From positions 1 to 23,066 of the forward strand of contig CAZMBM010000020.1 in assembly GCA_964564475.1 (NCBI GenBank): a DNA stretch of 23,066 nt, in the 5' to 3' direction. The notes beneath the pieces were generated by a model. It saw only the letters and a program-made list of their open reading frames with translations, ran no database searches and was not told the origin of the DNA. Shown piece by piece: positions 7,290-15,248 of this stretch (position 1 is its first letter; every line of letters starts with the position of its first letter). This DNA is from CG1-02-35-72 sp964564475 (GTDB taxonomy: Bacteria > Bacteroidota > Bacteroidia > Flavobacteriales > Flavobacteriaceae). The position numbers and the translations under genes are program-made.

Positions 7290-8222
7290 ATGCGTTTCGA
7301 AGATAAATTATTGCAAATACCCATTCTTAATTGGTTTATTAAGGTTTTAAAAACCTTAAAATTACCGGGTTTTGAAGGATTGAGCCTTTACGATTTATTT
7401 AGAATGTACATTATTGGTATTGTTAAAGGAGCCCTTACGTCAAGGGCGGGTAGCATTGCTTTTAGTCTATTTTTAGCCCTTTTTCCTTTTGCCTTATTTG
7501 TTTTAACTATTATTCCGTTTATCCCAATAGACGGTTTTCAAGCCGATTTTATCTTACTCATAAAACAAGGTTTACCGCCCAAAACTTCAGAAGCTGTTGA
7601 CATGGTTTTGGTAGATATTGCCAATAACAAGTACCAAGGTCTCCTCTCATTCGGTTTTTTAATGTCTATTTTCTTGATGACAAATGGTATCAATGCCTTG
7701 TTTAGCGCTTTTGAATATACCTATCACACCATAAAAACACGTTCGGTAATAAGACAATACTTGGTTGCGCTGTCGGTTTCGCTTCTACTCGTTTTTAGTT
7801 TGATGTTATTGGCAGGTATCTTGGTCTTTAGCAATTACGAAATCCAACATTTACAACAAAACGGTATTTTAGAAAACAGCGCTTTTATTTCGGGAGGTAT
7901 CCAATTACTTATTATTTTGGTTAGTTTGTTTTTTGGTATTGCCACATTGTATTTTTTTGGCACCATAGACGGCAAAAAAATAGGTTTCTTTTCACCCGGT
8001 GCCATTATGACAACACTCTTGGTGTTGGTAAATTTTAAATTGTTTAGTATTTATGTCTCTAAATTTTCGCAGTACAACCAATTATACGGCTCTATTGGGA
8101 CACTCATAGTACTGATGCTTTTTATTTGGCTTAATGCTATTATTTTGCTTTTAGGTTATGAACTTAACACAAGTTTAATCTGTTTAAAAAAAGACAGTAA
8201 AAAAAATAATTTACACAATTAA
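7290..8222 (+). CDS. YihY/BrkB family inner-membrane protein
   Basis: A 310-residue polytopic membrane protein with about six hydrophobic segments. These lie at roughly residues 45-80, 115-130, 155-185, 200-225, 235-255 and 270-300. The family signature is visible in GALTSRAGSIAFSLFLALFPF near residue 50 and in the C-terminal YGSIGTLIVLMLFIWLNAI segment with LLLGYELN. The family was once called ribonuclease BN in error; its function is unknown, with transport proposed. It starts 6 bp after kdsC, so it is likely co-transcribed with it. Confidence 0.9.
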   Translation: MRFEDKLLQIPILNWFIKVLKTLKLPGFEGLSLYDLFRMYIIGIVKGALTSRAGSIAFSLFLALFPFALFVLTIIPFIPIDGFQADFILLIKQGLPPKTSEAVDMVLVDIANNKYQGLLSFGFLMSIFLMTNGINALFSAFEYTYHTIKTRSVIRQYLVALSVSLLLVFSLMLLAGILVFSNYEIQHLQQNGILENSAFISGGIQLLIILVSLFFGIATLYFFGTIDGKKIGFFSPGAIMTTLLVLVNFKLFSIYVSKFSQYNQLYGSIGTLIVLMLFIWLNAIILLLGYELNTSLICLKKDSKKNNLHN

Positions 8223-8230
8223 TCCTACAA

Positions 8231-8653
8231 ATGATTGTCAAATTTCTGTCTATTTTTTTAATATCGAGCCTCACTCTTTCTGCACAAGGTGTTTTAGGAA
8301 AATGGCATACTGTTGACCCCTCGACACAAAAGGTAGAATCTACAATAAATATTTACTTAGACAAAGGTAAATTATATGCAAAAATAGTTGCTATTTCAAA
8401 TCCTTTAGACAGAGACAAACTTTGTACTGAATGTAAACATGAAAACTACAAGAAACCCATTTTAGGTATGACCATCCTCTTTGGACTCACTAAAGACGGA
8501 GACGAATGGAATGGTGGTAAAATACTAGACCCTAAAACAGGTAAAATTTATAAATGCTACATCACGCTAAAAGATAAAAACACCTTAAAATTAAGAGGCT
8601 ATATTGGTTTTTCGCTTTTGGGAAGAACCGAATATTGGTATAGAAATTACTAA
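8231..8653 (+). CDS. Secreted DUF2147 domain protein
   Basis: A 140-residue protein with an N-terminal signal peptide (hydrophobic residues 4-17, cleavage probably after LSAQ). It has no lipobox, so it should be periplasmic or exported. The remainder is one DUF2147 beta-barrel-like domain: GKWHTVDPSTQKVESTINIY, a CxxC pair at Cys65 and Cys68 (DKLCTECKHE), then GGKILDPKTGKIYKCYI and LRGYIGFSLLGRTEYWYR. The molecular role of DUF2147 is unknown. It follows the YihY-type gene by 8 bp and is the last gene of this rightward group. No T-run terminator follows, only the hairpin repeats. Confidence 0.88.
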   Translation: MIVKFLSIFLISSLTLSAQGVLGKWHTVDPSTQKVESTINIYLDKGKLYAKIVAISNPLDRDKLCTECKHENYKKPILGMTILFGLTKDGDEWNGGKILDPKTGKIYKCYITLKDKNTLKLRGYIGFSLLGRTEYWYRNY

Positions 8654-8687
8654 GCTGTTTTTTACTTTCTTGTTTCATTCATAATAA

Positions 8688-8836
8688 CGTCACAGCGAGG
8701 AACGCAGTGACGTGGCTGTCTCTAAGTTTGTAGTTCTAATCATTGAGATTGCCTGCCCGAGGTAGGCGGGCTTCATTTCACTAAGTTACATTCACAACGT
8801 CATAACGAGACCACGCCCTTCGGGATCGCAATGACG
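8688..8836. repeat. Cluster of three dispersed-type hairpin repeats
   Basis: This lies within the 324-bp gene-free gap 8654-8977. The first hairpin, 8688-8712, has CGTCAC/GTGACG arms plus inner GCG/CGC pairs and an AGGAA loop. The second, 8751-8771, has GCCTGCC/GGCGGGC arms. The third, 8798-8836, has CGTCAT/ATGACG arms with inner CGA/TCG and CCC/GGG pairs. The first and third resemble each other (CGTCAnnnCGAG) and resemble intergenic repeats I recall from Bacteroidota genomes. There is no ORF in this part. Confidence 0.6.
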
Positions 8837-8891
8837 GCAACACCCCTACTGCTAAAAGCGGCTGTCCCCTAACAAATACATCAAAAGACAT

Positions 8892-8926
8892 AAAAAAACT
8901 CAAGGCTTCACTCAAAGTGAAACCCT
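8892..8926 (-). terminator. Intrinsic terminator of the btuB-like gene
   Basis: On the minus strand, a 12-bp stem (left arm CAGGGTTTCACT, right arm AGTGAAGCCTTG, loop TTG) ends near 8901 and is followed closely by seven T (8892-8898). The G-T wobble pairs form only in minus-strand RNA, which supports leftward use. It lies about 50 bp after the receptor stop. Confidence 0.75.
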
Positions 8927-8939
8927 GACTAAATCTTAC

Positions 8940-8974
8940 TATTGATACGATGACTGCCAGTCATCGTATCAATA
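8940..8974. repeat. 35-bp near-perfect palindrome after the btuB-like stop
   Basis: Two 17-bp arms (TATTGATACGATGACTG and its exact complement) flank a single central C. It sits 3 bp past the receptor stop codon and has no T-run on either side. It may protect the 3' end of the mRNA or be part of the repeat-rich gap. Confidence 0.8.
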
Positions 8975-8977
8975 TAG

Positions 8978-10897
8978 CTAGATATCCAATTTAAATCCCA
9001 GTAAAAAGTTGCGGCCACGTGTTGAAAAGCCAACGAGTTCTTGATAATCGGCATTAAAAATATTGGTCAGCTGCGCATAGACGTAAAAACGATTGATAAC
9101 AAGCGTTCTACTGGCATACACGTTCACCAAACTAAACGATTTTAATTCTACTGCAGACGACGTAAAGGTACTCAAATCGAAAAAATTATCGGTACGTTTA
9201 TCGGTATAGTTGTAAGTGACACTCAGAGACGTTTTATCATTGGGTTCAAACCACAGACTGGTATTGAATTTATTTTTGGGTATTCTTATTTTTGTGTCGG
9301 CAACATTTGTTAAAGTATAGTTGGCTTTGAGGCTTATTTGAGGTGCAATTTTTACACTAAAACTTGTCTCCAAACCACTGGCATAAAAATCTTGTGCCGT
9401 ATTGCGGTATCCAAAAGCAAAAGTTGTTGGATTTAACAAAGTGAAATCAATAAAATTTTGTTCGGCACGGTAAAAGTACGTCAATTGAAAAGTGGTATTT
9501 TTATATGACAATTCAAACCCACCTTCCAGAGTTTGATTCTCTTCAGGACTCAAGTCGGCAAAACCATAATTGGGTGAAAACAATTGAAATAAAGTCGGTA
9601 CAATATACGCTGTACTGTATGAAGCCATTAGTTTTAAGCGTGTGTCTTTAAAATCTATGTTATACGACGGGTTAACAGTATAAACAGTATTTGTACCATA
9701 ATCGCTGTGATTGCTTAAACGCGCCCCTAAATTTAAGTTAAAACCGTTTTGAGATGTATATACAAAATTGGCGTAGGGCTCTACCAAATTATAATCGGCT
9801 TGGTCTATCACTTTGGATAAATCTGTGGCACCGTAGGGCGTTTCAAAACTCGTCATTGTAGCAAAAGTACTGCTTAGGCCTACCAAAAATTGTGTCTTTT
9901 TGCTGAGGTAATATCTGTTAAAAATATCAAAAACCAACGAATTTCCTTTATTTATTGACGGAAATGAGGTTTTTGTATTGTTGTTTGAAATACTGTTAAA
10001 AGCCGACCTGAAATTTAAATCGCCTTTGGCATATTTATACACGCCTTGTAAACCAAAACGCACTTCTTCACTCTTAGTTAAGTTATTGGCATCGGCAAAG
10101 CCACCGGCATCAAAATTTGTTGTAAATTTATTGTAATTGACCAAAGTTTCAAGCGTTACGTTTTTAAAAGCCTTATTGTTGTATTTCAACAACAAATTCT
10201 GACGGTTAAAAGGGTCATCTTTAAAGCCAACACCTTTAGCGGCAGACATACCGTTACTACTTTCATTATTAAATGAAAAATAAAGGGATGCTTTTTTAAA
10301 GCGACTACTCAAATTAACCGATTGTTTATAATTAGTAAGACTTACAGCATTATTATCTTGTGTATTGTTAGAGCCAACACTTGTATTTACTTGAACTTTA
10401 AACAACTCTGTAGCTTCTTTTAATTTAATATTAATAACGGCTGTAGCCGCCCCCGTACCATAAAGGGCACTGGCAGCACCTTTAATAATTTCTACACGTT
10501 CAATTTGATCTAAGGGTATTAAGCGCAAATCGTAATCGTTTGAAATAGATGAGGGATTGTTAATAACAATGCCATCAATTAAAATAACGACCTGACGGTT
10601 AGAGCCCCCCCTAAAACTATAGGTCAAATTTTGACCGGCGGTGCTTTGATTGCCCAATATTTCAATACCGGCAATATTATCCAGCAAAGTGGCAATAGTA
10701 CTTCCTTGATATTTTAGCAACTCTTTAGAAGTTATAACTTCTACTACTTTACCCGTTTGGGATTTATTTAATTTAAACCGTGTTGACGTTAATTCAACGG
10801 TTTCTAAGCGCTCTACTTTAGTCGAATCTGACTGTTGTTGCGCAAAAATTGATACTGTGCACAGTATGAAAACTGCACTAAATAACCTTTTTTTCAT
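8978..10897 (-). CDS. btuB: TonB-dependent outer-membrane receptor, BtuB-like (cobalamin)
   Basis: A 639-residue protein with a signal peptide (MKKRLFSAVFILCTVSIFAQ). A plug domain spans about 35-155: GKVVEVITSKELLKYQGSTI, the NIAGIEILGN segment, VVILIDGIVINNP and IERVEIIKGAASALYGTGAA. A C-terminal 22-strand barrel of alternating aromatic beta-strands follows. It is predicted to import a cobalamin with energy from TonB. The substrate call rests on the cobalamin riboswitch in its leader and on BtuFCD-like genes close by; the protein alone would only say small TonB receptor. The size is close to BtuB (about 600). The last residue is Ile, where Phe is more usual in outer-membrane proteins. The gene is leftward and monocistronic, with a terminator at 8892-8926. 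Confidence 0.88.
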   Translation of the reverse strand: MKKRLFSAVFILCTVSIFAQQQSDSTKVERLETVELTSTRFKLNKSQTGKVVEVITSKELLKYQGSTIATLLDNIAGIEILGNQSTAGQNLTYSFRGGSNRQVVILIDGIVINNPSSISNDYDLRLIPLDQIERVEIIKGAASALYGTGAATAVINIKLKEATELFKVQVNTSVGSNNTQDNNAVSLTNYKQSVNLSSRFKKASLYFSFNNESSNGMSAAKGVGFKDDPFNRQNLLLKYNNKAFKNVTLETLVNYNKFTTNFDAGGFADANNLTKSEEVRFGLQGVYKYAKGDLNFRSAFNSISNNNTKTSFPSINKGNSLVFDIFNRYYLSKKTQFLVGLSSTFATMTSFETPYGATDLSKVIDQADYNLVEPYANFVYTSQNGFNLNLGARLSNHSDYGTNTVYTVNPSYNIDFKDTRLKLMASYSTAYIVPTLFQLFSPNYGFADLSPEENQTLEGGFELSYKNTTFQLTYFYRAEQNFIDFTLLNPTTFAFGYRNTAQDFYASGLETSFSVKIAPQISLKANYTLTNVADTKIRIPKNKFNTSLWFEPNDKTSLSVTYNYTDKRTDNFFDLSTFTSSAVELKSFSLVNVYASRTLVINRFYVYAQLTNIFNADYQELVGFSTRGRNFLLGFKLDI

Positions 10898-10937
10898 CGT
10901 TTTTTGGTTTTATGATGGTTAAAAATGGCTATTCGTT

Positions 10938-10972
10938 AAAAAAATGGGGTCTGATATAATTTATCACAACCT
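10938..10972 (-). terminator. Candidate riboswitch-controlled terminator in the btuB leader
   Basis: In minus-strand RNA, GGT...ACC and TGATA/TATCA arms (loop AATTA) form a weak hairpin. A short CC-A linker and then seven T (10938-10944) follow. It lies between the B12 box and the start codon, where an expression platform is expected. The stem is short and has an internal loop, so this is tentative. Confidence 0.35.
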
Positions 10973-11007
10973 ACTCTTCCTCCGAAAGCTTGTTAATAAT
11001 TCTAGAT

Positions 11008-11180
11008 TAGGCAGGTCTCCTGGCTTGCTTTTGTGTTACCTTCCCATCCGTCGGTTGACAGACAGTGGCTTGTAGTTAACACTTACTCTTAAGAAGAGTA
11101 AAGCTTACAGTTGCGGGGACAGCTCTTGATTTTAACAAGATTCCCTTTTAAGTCACATTTTAAAGTGACGCCATAATCAA
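11008..11180 (-). ncRNA. Cobalamin riboswitch (aptamer)
   Basis: The minus strand contains the conserved cobalamin aptamer parts in the right order. A 5' stem region with GTCAC/GTGAC arms comes first, then TTAAAAGGGAAT and GCTGTCCCCGCAACTGTAA. Next are a variable hairpin (ACTCTT/AAGAGT), the ACAAGCCACTG segment, GGAAGGT, and the B12 box AGCCAGGAGACCTGCCT (11009-11025). It leads about 110 nt further into the receptor gene at 10897, so the receptor should be repressed when adenosyl- or methylcobalamin is abundant. The exact ends are estimated. Confidence 0.95.
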
Positions 11181-11183
11181 CTG

Positions 11184-11191
11184 CGAATGTA
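11184..11191 (-). promoter_or_regulatory. Candidate -7 element for the btuB transcript
   Basis: On the minus strand, TACATTCG fits TAnnTTTG with one mismatch. It would start transcription near 11178, just at the aptamer 5' end. No clear -33 TTG is seen. Confidence 0.4.
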
Positions 11192-11238
11192 AAAAATTAT
11201 CAGCAATAAAACTGTAATTTTTATTAATTTTAAACTAT

Positions 11239-11246
11239 TATATTTG
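11239..11246 (+). promoter_or_regulatory. Candidate -7 element for the acyl-CoA dehydrogenase / btuFCD transcript
   Basis: TATATTTG matches TAnnTTTG exactly and lies 34 bp before the ATG at 11281. The expected -33 TTG is absent. It is divergent from the btuB promoter, about 50 bp away. Confidence 0.45.
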
Positions 11247-11280
11247 TAGGGCTTATTTCAAATTTTTATTTCAAAAGGCT

Positions 11281-13071
11281 ATGCAAAATTACACCAATCT
11301 CAACATAATTTCTTACCTCCTTTTTAATGTCCATCAAACCGAAAAACTTTTAGAACACGATTATTTTAACAATTTTGATAAAGAATCTCTAAATATGCTT
11401 TTAGAAGCTGTTAAAGATTTTTCTGATAAAGAACTCTTCCCTTACATTAAAGAGATGGACGAAAAACCCGCCTATTTTAAAGACGGAAAAATTATAGTAC
11501 ATCCACAGTTTAAAAATATTTTAGAACAAGCGGCAAGTATGGAACTGGTGAGTGCCATTTTTAGTTTTGAAGAAGGCGGTATGCAATTACCCACTACTGT
11601 TTTTCACAGCTTGTATTTTATAATGGAAGCCGCTAACAACCATGTAACAGGATATATGGGTTTAACATTGGGAGCTGCCAATCTTATTTTCAATTTTGGC
11701 ACACAAACTTTAAAAGATTTATACGCATCGAAAATGCTCAAAATGGAATGGGGCGGTACCATGTGCTTGACAGAAGCACAAGCCGGCAGTTCCTTATCGG
11801 ATATTAAAACAGAGGCTGTAAAAGTACCCGATACCGATTTTTATAAAATTGAGGGGCAAAAGATTTTTATTTCGGCCGGCGACCATCAATTTTCAGACAA
11901 TTTTGTCCACTTGGTTTTAGCACGTGTTAAGGGCGCTCCTAAAGGTACAAAAGGTGTTTCGCTTTTTGTCGTTCCCAACAAAAGACCTCTAAACGACAAT
12001 TACGAAGATAATAATGTCAAAGTTTTGGGCGAATTCGATAAAATGGGGCAACGGGGTTACTGTACCACACATCTTTCTTTTGGCGATGATAAAAACTGCC
12101 GCGGTTGGCTGGTTGGCGAAGAAAATAAAGGCCTGAGTTACATGTTTTTATTGATGAACGAAGCCCGAATCGCCACAGGACGTATGGGGGCGGGAATAGC
12201 TTCTGCCGCTTACTACGCTTCGCTTAAATACGCCAATGAACGTCCTCAAGGACGCCTACTCAACGCTACGGGTAAAAAAGATATTGCAAGCGAACAAACC
12301 CTTATTATTAATCATCCCGATGTTAAAAGGATGCTGCTGTTACAACGTGCCGTGGTAGAAGGTTCTTTAAGTCTTATTATGCAAACAGCGCATTATTTCG
12401 ATACTTTAAAGGTATGTGATGAGAAAGATAAGGAAAAATATCATTTATTATTAGAACTGCTTACCCCTATCGTAAAAACCTATCCGGCAGAACAAGGACA
12501 AAGGGCTGTGAGTAACGGGCTTCAAATTTTAGGCGGTTATGGTTTTTGTTCTGATTTTATTTTGCAACAATATTACAGAGATATCAGAATTATGTCTCTT
12601 TACGAAGGGACAACCGGTATCCAGTCGCTCGATTTATTGAGTAGAAAAGTGACTATTAAAAACGGTAAAGCCCTCCATTATTTGGTAGAAGAAATAACCG
12701 AAACCCTTACAGAAGCTTTTAAATATGCAGAATTAAAAGACTATGCCGAACAACTAAAAGACCAGTCACAACTAGTAAAAGTAGTTATGGCCAAACTCAT
12801 TCCCAAAGCTTTGGCTGGCGATTTTGAAAATTTTTTAGCCGACGCTACTATCTTTATGGATTTTTTAAGTACGCTGGTTATAGGTTGGCAATGGCTTAAA
12901 ATAGGTGTTACGGCTTGTCAAACTAAAGAAAAAATGGGTCTTGAAAGCAATTTACTACACACTATGGCTTACTTTTACACCTACGAAATGCCCAAAATAG
13001 AAAGTTTTGCCACAGTTTTGTTAAACGATAAATCTTTAACCGTAAAAGCCAACGCCAATTCATTCGATTAA
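11281..13071 (+). CDS. Acyl-CoA dehydrogenase family protein
   Basis: A 596-residue flavoenzyme of the acyl-CoA dehydrogenase superfamily. It is expected to oxidise an acyl-CoA thioester at the alpha-beta bond using FAD. The N-terminal helical domain covers about 1-155. The beta domain includes the FAD/substrate motif GGTMCLTEAQAGSSLSDIKTEA, and IFISAGDHQFSDNFVHLVLARV follows. The C-terminal helical domain has GLQILGGYGFCSDF, and the usual catalytic-Glu region is visible as YEGTTGIQSLDLLSRK. An extra C-terminal helical extension of about 130 residues makes it longer than classical enzymes (about 380), like the AidB/long-type group. The acyl substrate is not predictable. It starts at ATG 11281. 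It ends 2 bp before the btuF-like gene, which suggests co-transcription with the B12 importer. Confidence 0.92.
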   Translation: MQNYTNLNIISYLLFNVHQTEKLLEHDYFNNFDKESLNMLLEAVKDFSDKELFPYIKEMDEKPAYFKDGKIIVHPQFKNILEQAASMELVSAIFSFEEGGMQLPTTVFHSLYFIMEAANNHVTGYMGLTLGAANLIFNFGTQTLKDLYASKMLKMEWGGTMCLTEAQAGSSLSDIKTEAVKVPDTDFYKIEGQKIFISAGDHQFSDNFVHLVLARVKGAPKGTKGVSLFVVPNKRPLNDNYEDNNVKVLGEFDKMGQRGYCTTHLSFGDDKNCRGWLVGEENKGLSYMFLLMNEARIATGRMGAGIASAAYYASLKYANERPQGRLLNATGKKDIASEQTLIINHPDVKRMLLLQRAVVEGSLSLIMQTAHYFDTLKVCDEKDKEKYHLLLELLTPIVKTYPAEQGQRAVSNGLQILGGYGFCSDFILQQYYRDIRIMSLYEGTTGIQSLDLLSRKVTIKNGKALHYLVEEITETLTEAFKYAELKDYAEQLKDQSQLVKVVMAKLIPKALAGDFENFLADATIFMDFLSTLVIGWQWLKIGVTACQTKEKMGLESNLLHTMAYFYTYEMPKIESFATVLLNDKSLTVKANANSFD

Positions 13072-13073
13072 TA

Positions 13074-14210
13074 ATGCACCATAAATATTCTGCATACAAA
13101 TTTGCTGTTTTTCTTATATCTTTTGTTGTATGGGGCTGCCAAGATAAGGTTGTTCAAAAAAGTACATCAAAAGTATTAAACAGCATCAAATATGCCTCAG
13201 GCTTTGCCTTATTTACCTATCCTGATTATACAAAGTTGGTTATTAAAAGTCCTTATCCGAAAGCCAGCAAACAATTTGATTATTACTTAGTTAAAAAAGG
13301 ACAACACCCCAATATTAAAAACGGCACAATTATTAAGATTCCCTTAAAAAAGGTGGTGGTGACGTCAACCACACATATACCTATGCTAACAGTCTTAAGA
13401 GAAGAAAACACTTTGGTAGGATTTCCTAACTTAAAGTATATTTCATCGCCAAGTGTCAGGCAATTAATAGCAGGAAATAAAGTACAAGAACTGGGCAATT
13501 CTATGCAAATTAATACAGAAATACTGTTAAACCTCAACCCCGATGTACTTATCGGATTTAGCATGCAAGGGCAAAATAAAATGTACAGTACGATAGAAAA
13601 GTCGGGCATACCTGTTATTTTAAATGGCGATTGGCTCGAACAAACCCCCTTAGGACGTGCCGAATGGCTCAAATTATTTGGCGCTCTATATGATAAAAAC
13701 ACCACTGCCGACAGTCTTTTTAACGCCATTGTTACCGATTACAATAAGAGTAAAAAAATAGCTCAAAAAGCCACAACAAAACCTACGGTTTTATCAGGTG
13801 TATTGTATAAAAATGTTTGGAATTTACCTGCCGGCGATAGTTTTGTCGCTCAGTTTTTAAAAGACGCCAACACCCGTTACTACTGGCAAAACACATCGGG
13901 TACAGGCAGTTTAAATTTAAGTTTTGAAACTGTTTTAAACAAGGCACAAAACGCCGATTTTTGGATTGCTCCGAGCAATATTATGAGCTTTAGTCAATTA
14001 CAAGAAGGCAATCCTCATTACACAAAATTCAAAGCCTTTAAAACAAAAAACATCTATACATTTGCACTAACACGAGGGGCTACCGGTGGTGTCATTTATT
14101 ACGAAGAAGCGCCCTTAAAACCAAACATTGTTTTAAAAGATATCATTAAAATTACACATCCCGATTTATTGCCCGATTACACGCCTTATTTTTTAAAAAA
14201 ACTTAAATAA
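13074..14210 (+). CDS. btuF: BtuF-like periplasmic binding lipoprotein
   Basis: A 378-residue ABC-importer binding protein of the cobalamin/ferric-siderophore class. The signal peptide has hydrophobic residues 9-20 and ends at Cys22 (VVWGC), a lipobox with an unusual Trp. The family pattern is visible: VTSTTHIPMLTVL, GFPNLKYISSPSVRQL, ELGNSMQINTEILLNLNPDVLIG, then the interlobe helix and GDSFVAQFLKDANTRYYW with SLSFETVL-type sequence. Homologues bind B12 or iron chelates; B12 is inferred from the nearby riboswitch-led receptor. It starts 2 bp after the dehydrogenase stop. Its TAA stop is followed directly, in the same frame, by the permease reading frame. Confidence 0.85.
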   Translation: MHHKYSAYKFAVFLISFVVWGCQDKVVQKSTSKVLNSIKYASGFALFTYPDYTKLVIKSPYPKASKQFDYYLVKKGQHPNIKNGTIIKIPLKKVVVTSTTHIPMLTVLREENTLVGFPNLKYISSPSVRQLIAGNKVQELGNSMQINTEILLNLNPDVLIGFSMQGQNKMYSTIEKSGIPVILNGDWLEQTPLGRAEWLKLFGALYDKNTTADSLFNAIVTDYNKSKKIAQKATTKPTVLSGVLYKNVWNLPAGDSFVAQFLKDANTRYYWQNTSGTGSLNLSFETVLNKAQNADFWIAPSNIMSFSQLQEGNPHYTKFKAFKTKNIYTFALTRGATGGVIYYEEAPLKPNIVLKDIIKITHPDLLPDYTPYFLKKLK

Positions 14211-14216
14211 ATTATA

Positions 14217-15248
14217 CTGAAAAATCAAAAAACATATCGTACAATTCTATTAGTTCTTCTTTTGGCATTGCTATTCATAGCACTCCTTAACTTGAGCTTT
14301 GGGTCTGTAAACATCCCCTTAAGGGATATCTTTTACAGCCTCATAGGAAAATCTACCACACACGATACTTGGCGCTATATAATTCTAGATTACCGGCTTC
14401 CCAAAACTTTTACGGCTATTTTGGTAGGGTCTTCATTGTCGGTTAGTGGCTTACTTATGCAAACTTTGTTTAGAAACCCTTTGGCAGGGCCTTTTGTGCT
14501 AGGTATCAGTTCGGGAGCCAGTTTAGGTGTAGCCCTTTTACTTTTAAGCGCCGGTATTTTAGGTGGTTCGGTGGCCGTTTTGGCTACAGCTAATTTTAGC
14601 TTGGCTTTAGGGGCTAGTTTGGGGTCTTTTTTGGTATTATTGGCTGTACTCATAGCGGCTACACGCGTCAGAAATACAATGTCTATTCTCATTATAGGGC
14701 TTATGTTTGGCAGTTTTACTGGTGCTATAATTAGTATTTTAGCCTACTTTAGCAGTGCCGAGCAGCTCCAACAATTCATGTTTTGGAGCTTTGGCTCTTT
14801 GGGTAATCTCAGTTGGTCTGAAATACAACTCTTTTTTGGCATTTATTTTGTTGGAATGTTGTTAATTATCTTTATAATTAAACCGCTTAACAGTCTGCTT
14901 TTAGGTGAAAATTATGCAAAAAGTATGGGGGTAAATTTTAAATCGACCCGAACCCTTACCTTAATTGCGACAAGTTTGTTAACAGGAGTTAGCACAGCTT
15001 TTTCAGGGCCTATAGCTTTTATAGGATTGGCCGTACCACATATAACTCGCTTAATTATTACAAGTTCCAATCACAAAGTACTAATTCCCAGTGTGGCCAT
15101 AATTGGGGCTATTGTTATGCTCATTAGCGATACCATAGCGCAGTTACCCAATAGTGATTTTACCTTACCTATTAATGCTGTAACCACTCTTTTTGGAGCG
15201 CCTATCGTTATTTGGCTACTTGTTAGAAAACGCAAATTAGTATTGTGA
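14217..15248 (+). CDS. btuC: BtuC/FecCD-family ABC permease, apparent CTG start
   Basis: A 343-residue inner-membrane permease if it starts at CTG 14217, with about eight to ten hydrophobic helices. Family hallmarks are present: RLPKTFTAILVGSSLSVSGL, MQTLFRNPLAGPFVLGISSGAS, LGENYAKSMGVN, and GPIAFIGLAVPHITR in the cytoplasmic coupling region. The frame has no ATG before the first helix. The next start-like codon, TTG 14262, lies inside TM1 and would remove its N-terminal half. From 14217 the sequence reads (M)KNQKTYRTILLVLLLALLF, a normal positively charged head followed by TM1. CTG would become ATG by one base change (C14217 to A). The frame continues that of btuF past its TAA. Translation may be coupled to btuF. 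B12 is the inferred substrate. Confidence 0.82.
   Translation: MKNQKTYRTILLVLLLALLFIALLNLSFGSVNIPLRDIFYSLIGKSTTHDTWRYIILDYRLPKTFTAILVGSSLSVSGLLMQTLFRNPLAGPFVLGISSGASLGVALLLLSAGILGGSVAVLATANFSLALGASLGSFLVLLAVLIAATRVRNTMSILIIGLMFGSFTGAIISILAYFSSAEQLQQFMFWSFGSLGNLSWSEIQLFFGIYFVGMLLIIFIIKPLNSLLLGENYAKSMGVNFKSTRTLTLIATSLLTGVSTAFSGPIAFIGLAVPHITRLIITSSNHKVLIPSVAIIGAIVMLISDTIAQLPNSDFTLPINAVTTLFGAPIVIWLLVRKRKLVL

Noticed and set aside
8688..8836. CRISPR array
   Set aside because: Hairpins differ in sequence and spacing is irregular; there are no direct repeats with unique spacers and no cas genes.
11008..11180. Riboswitch acting on the acyl-CoA dehydrogenase gene
   Set aside because: The conserved aptamer elements and B12 box read only on the minus strand, toward the receptor.
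14262..14264. TTG 14262 as the permease start
   Set aside because: It falls inside the first membrane helix and removes the charged N-terminus, so it is less likely than CTG 14217.
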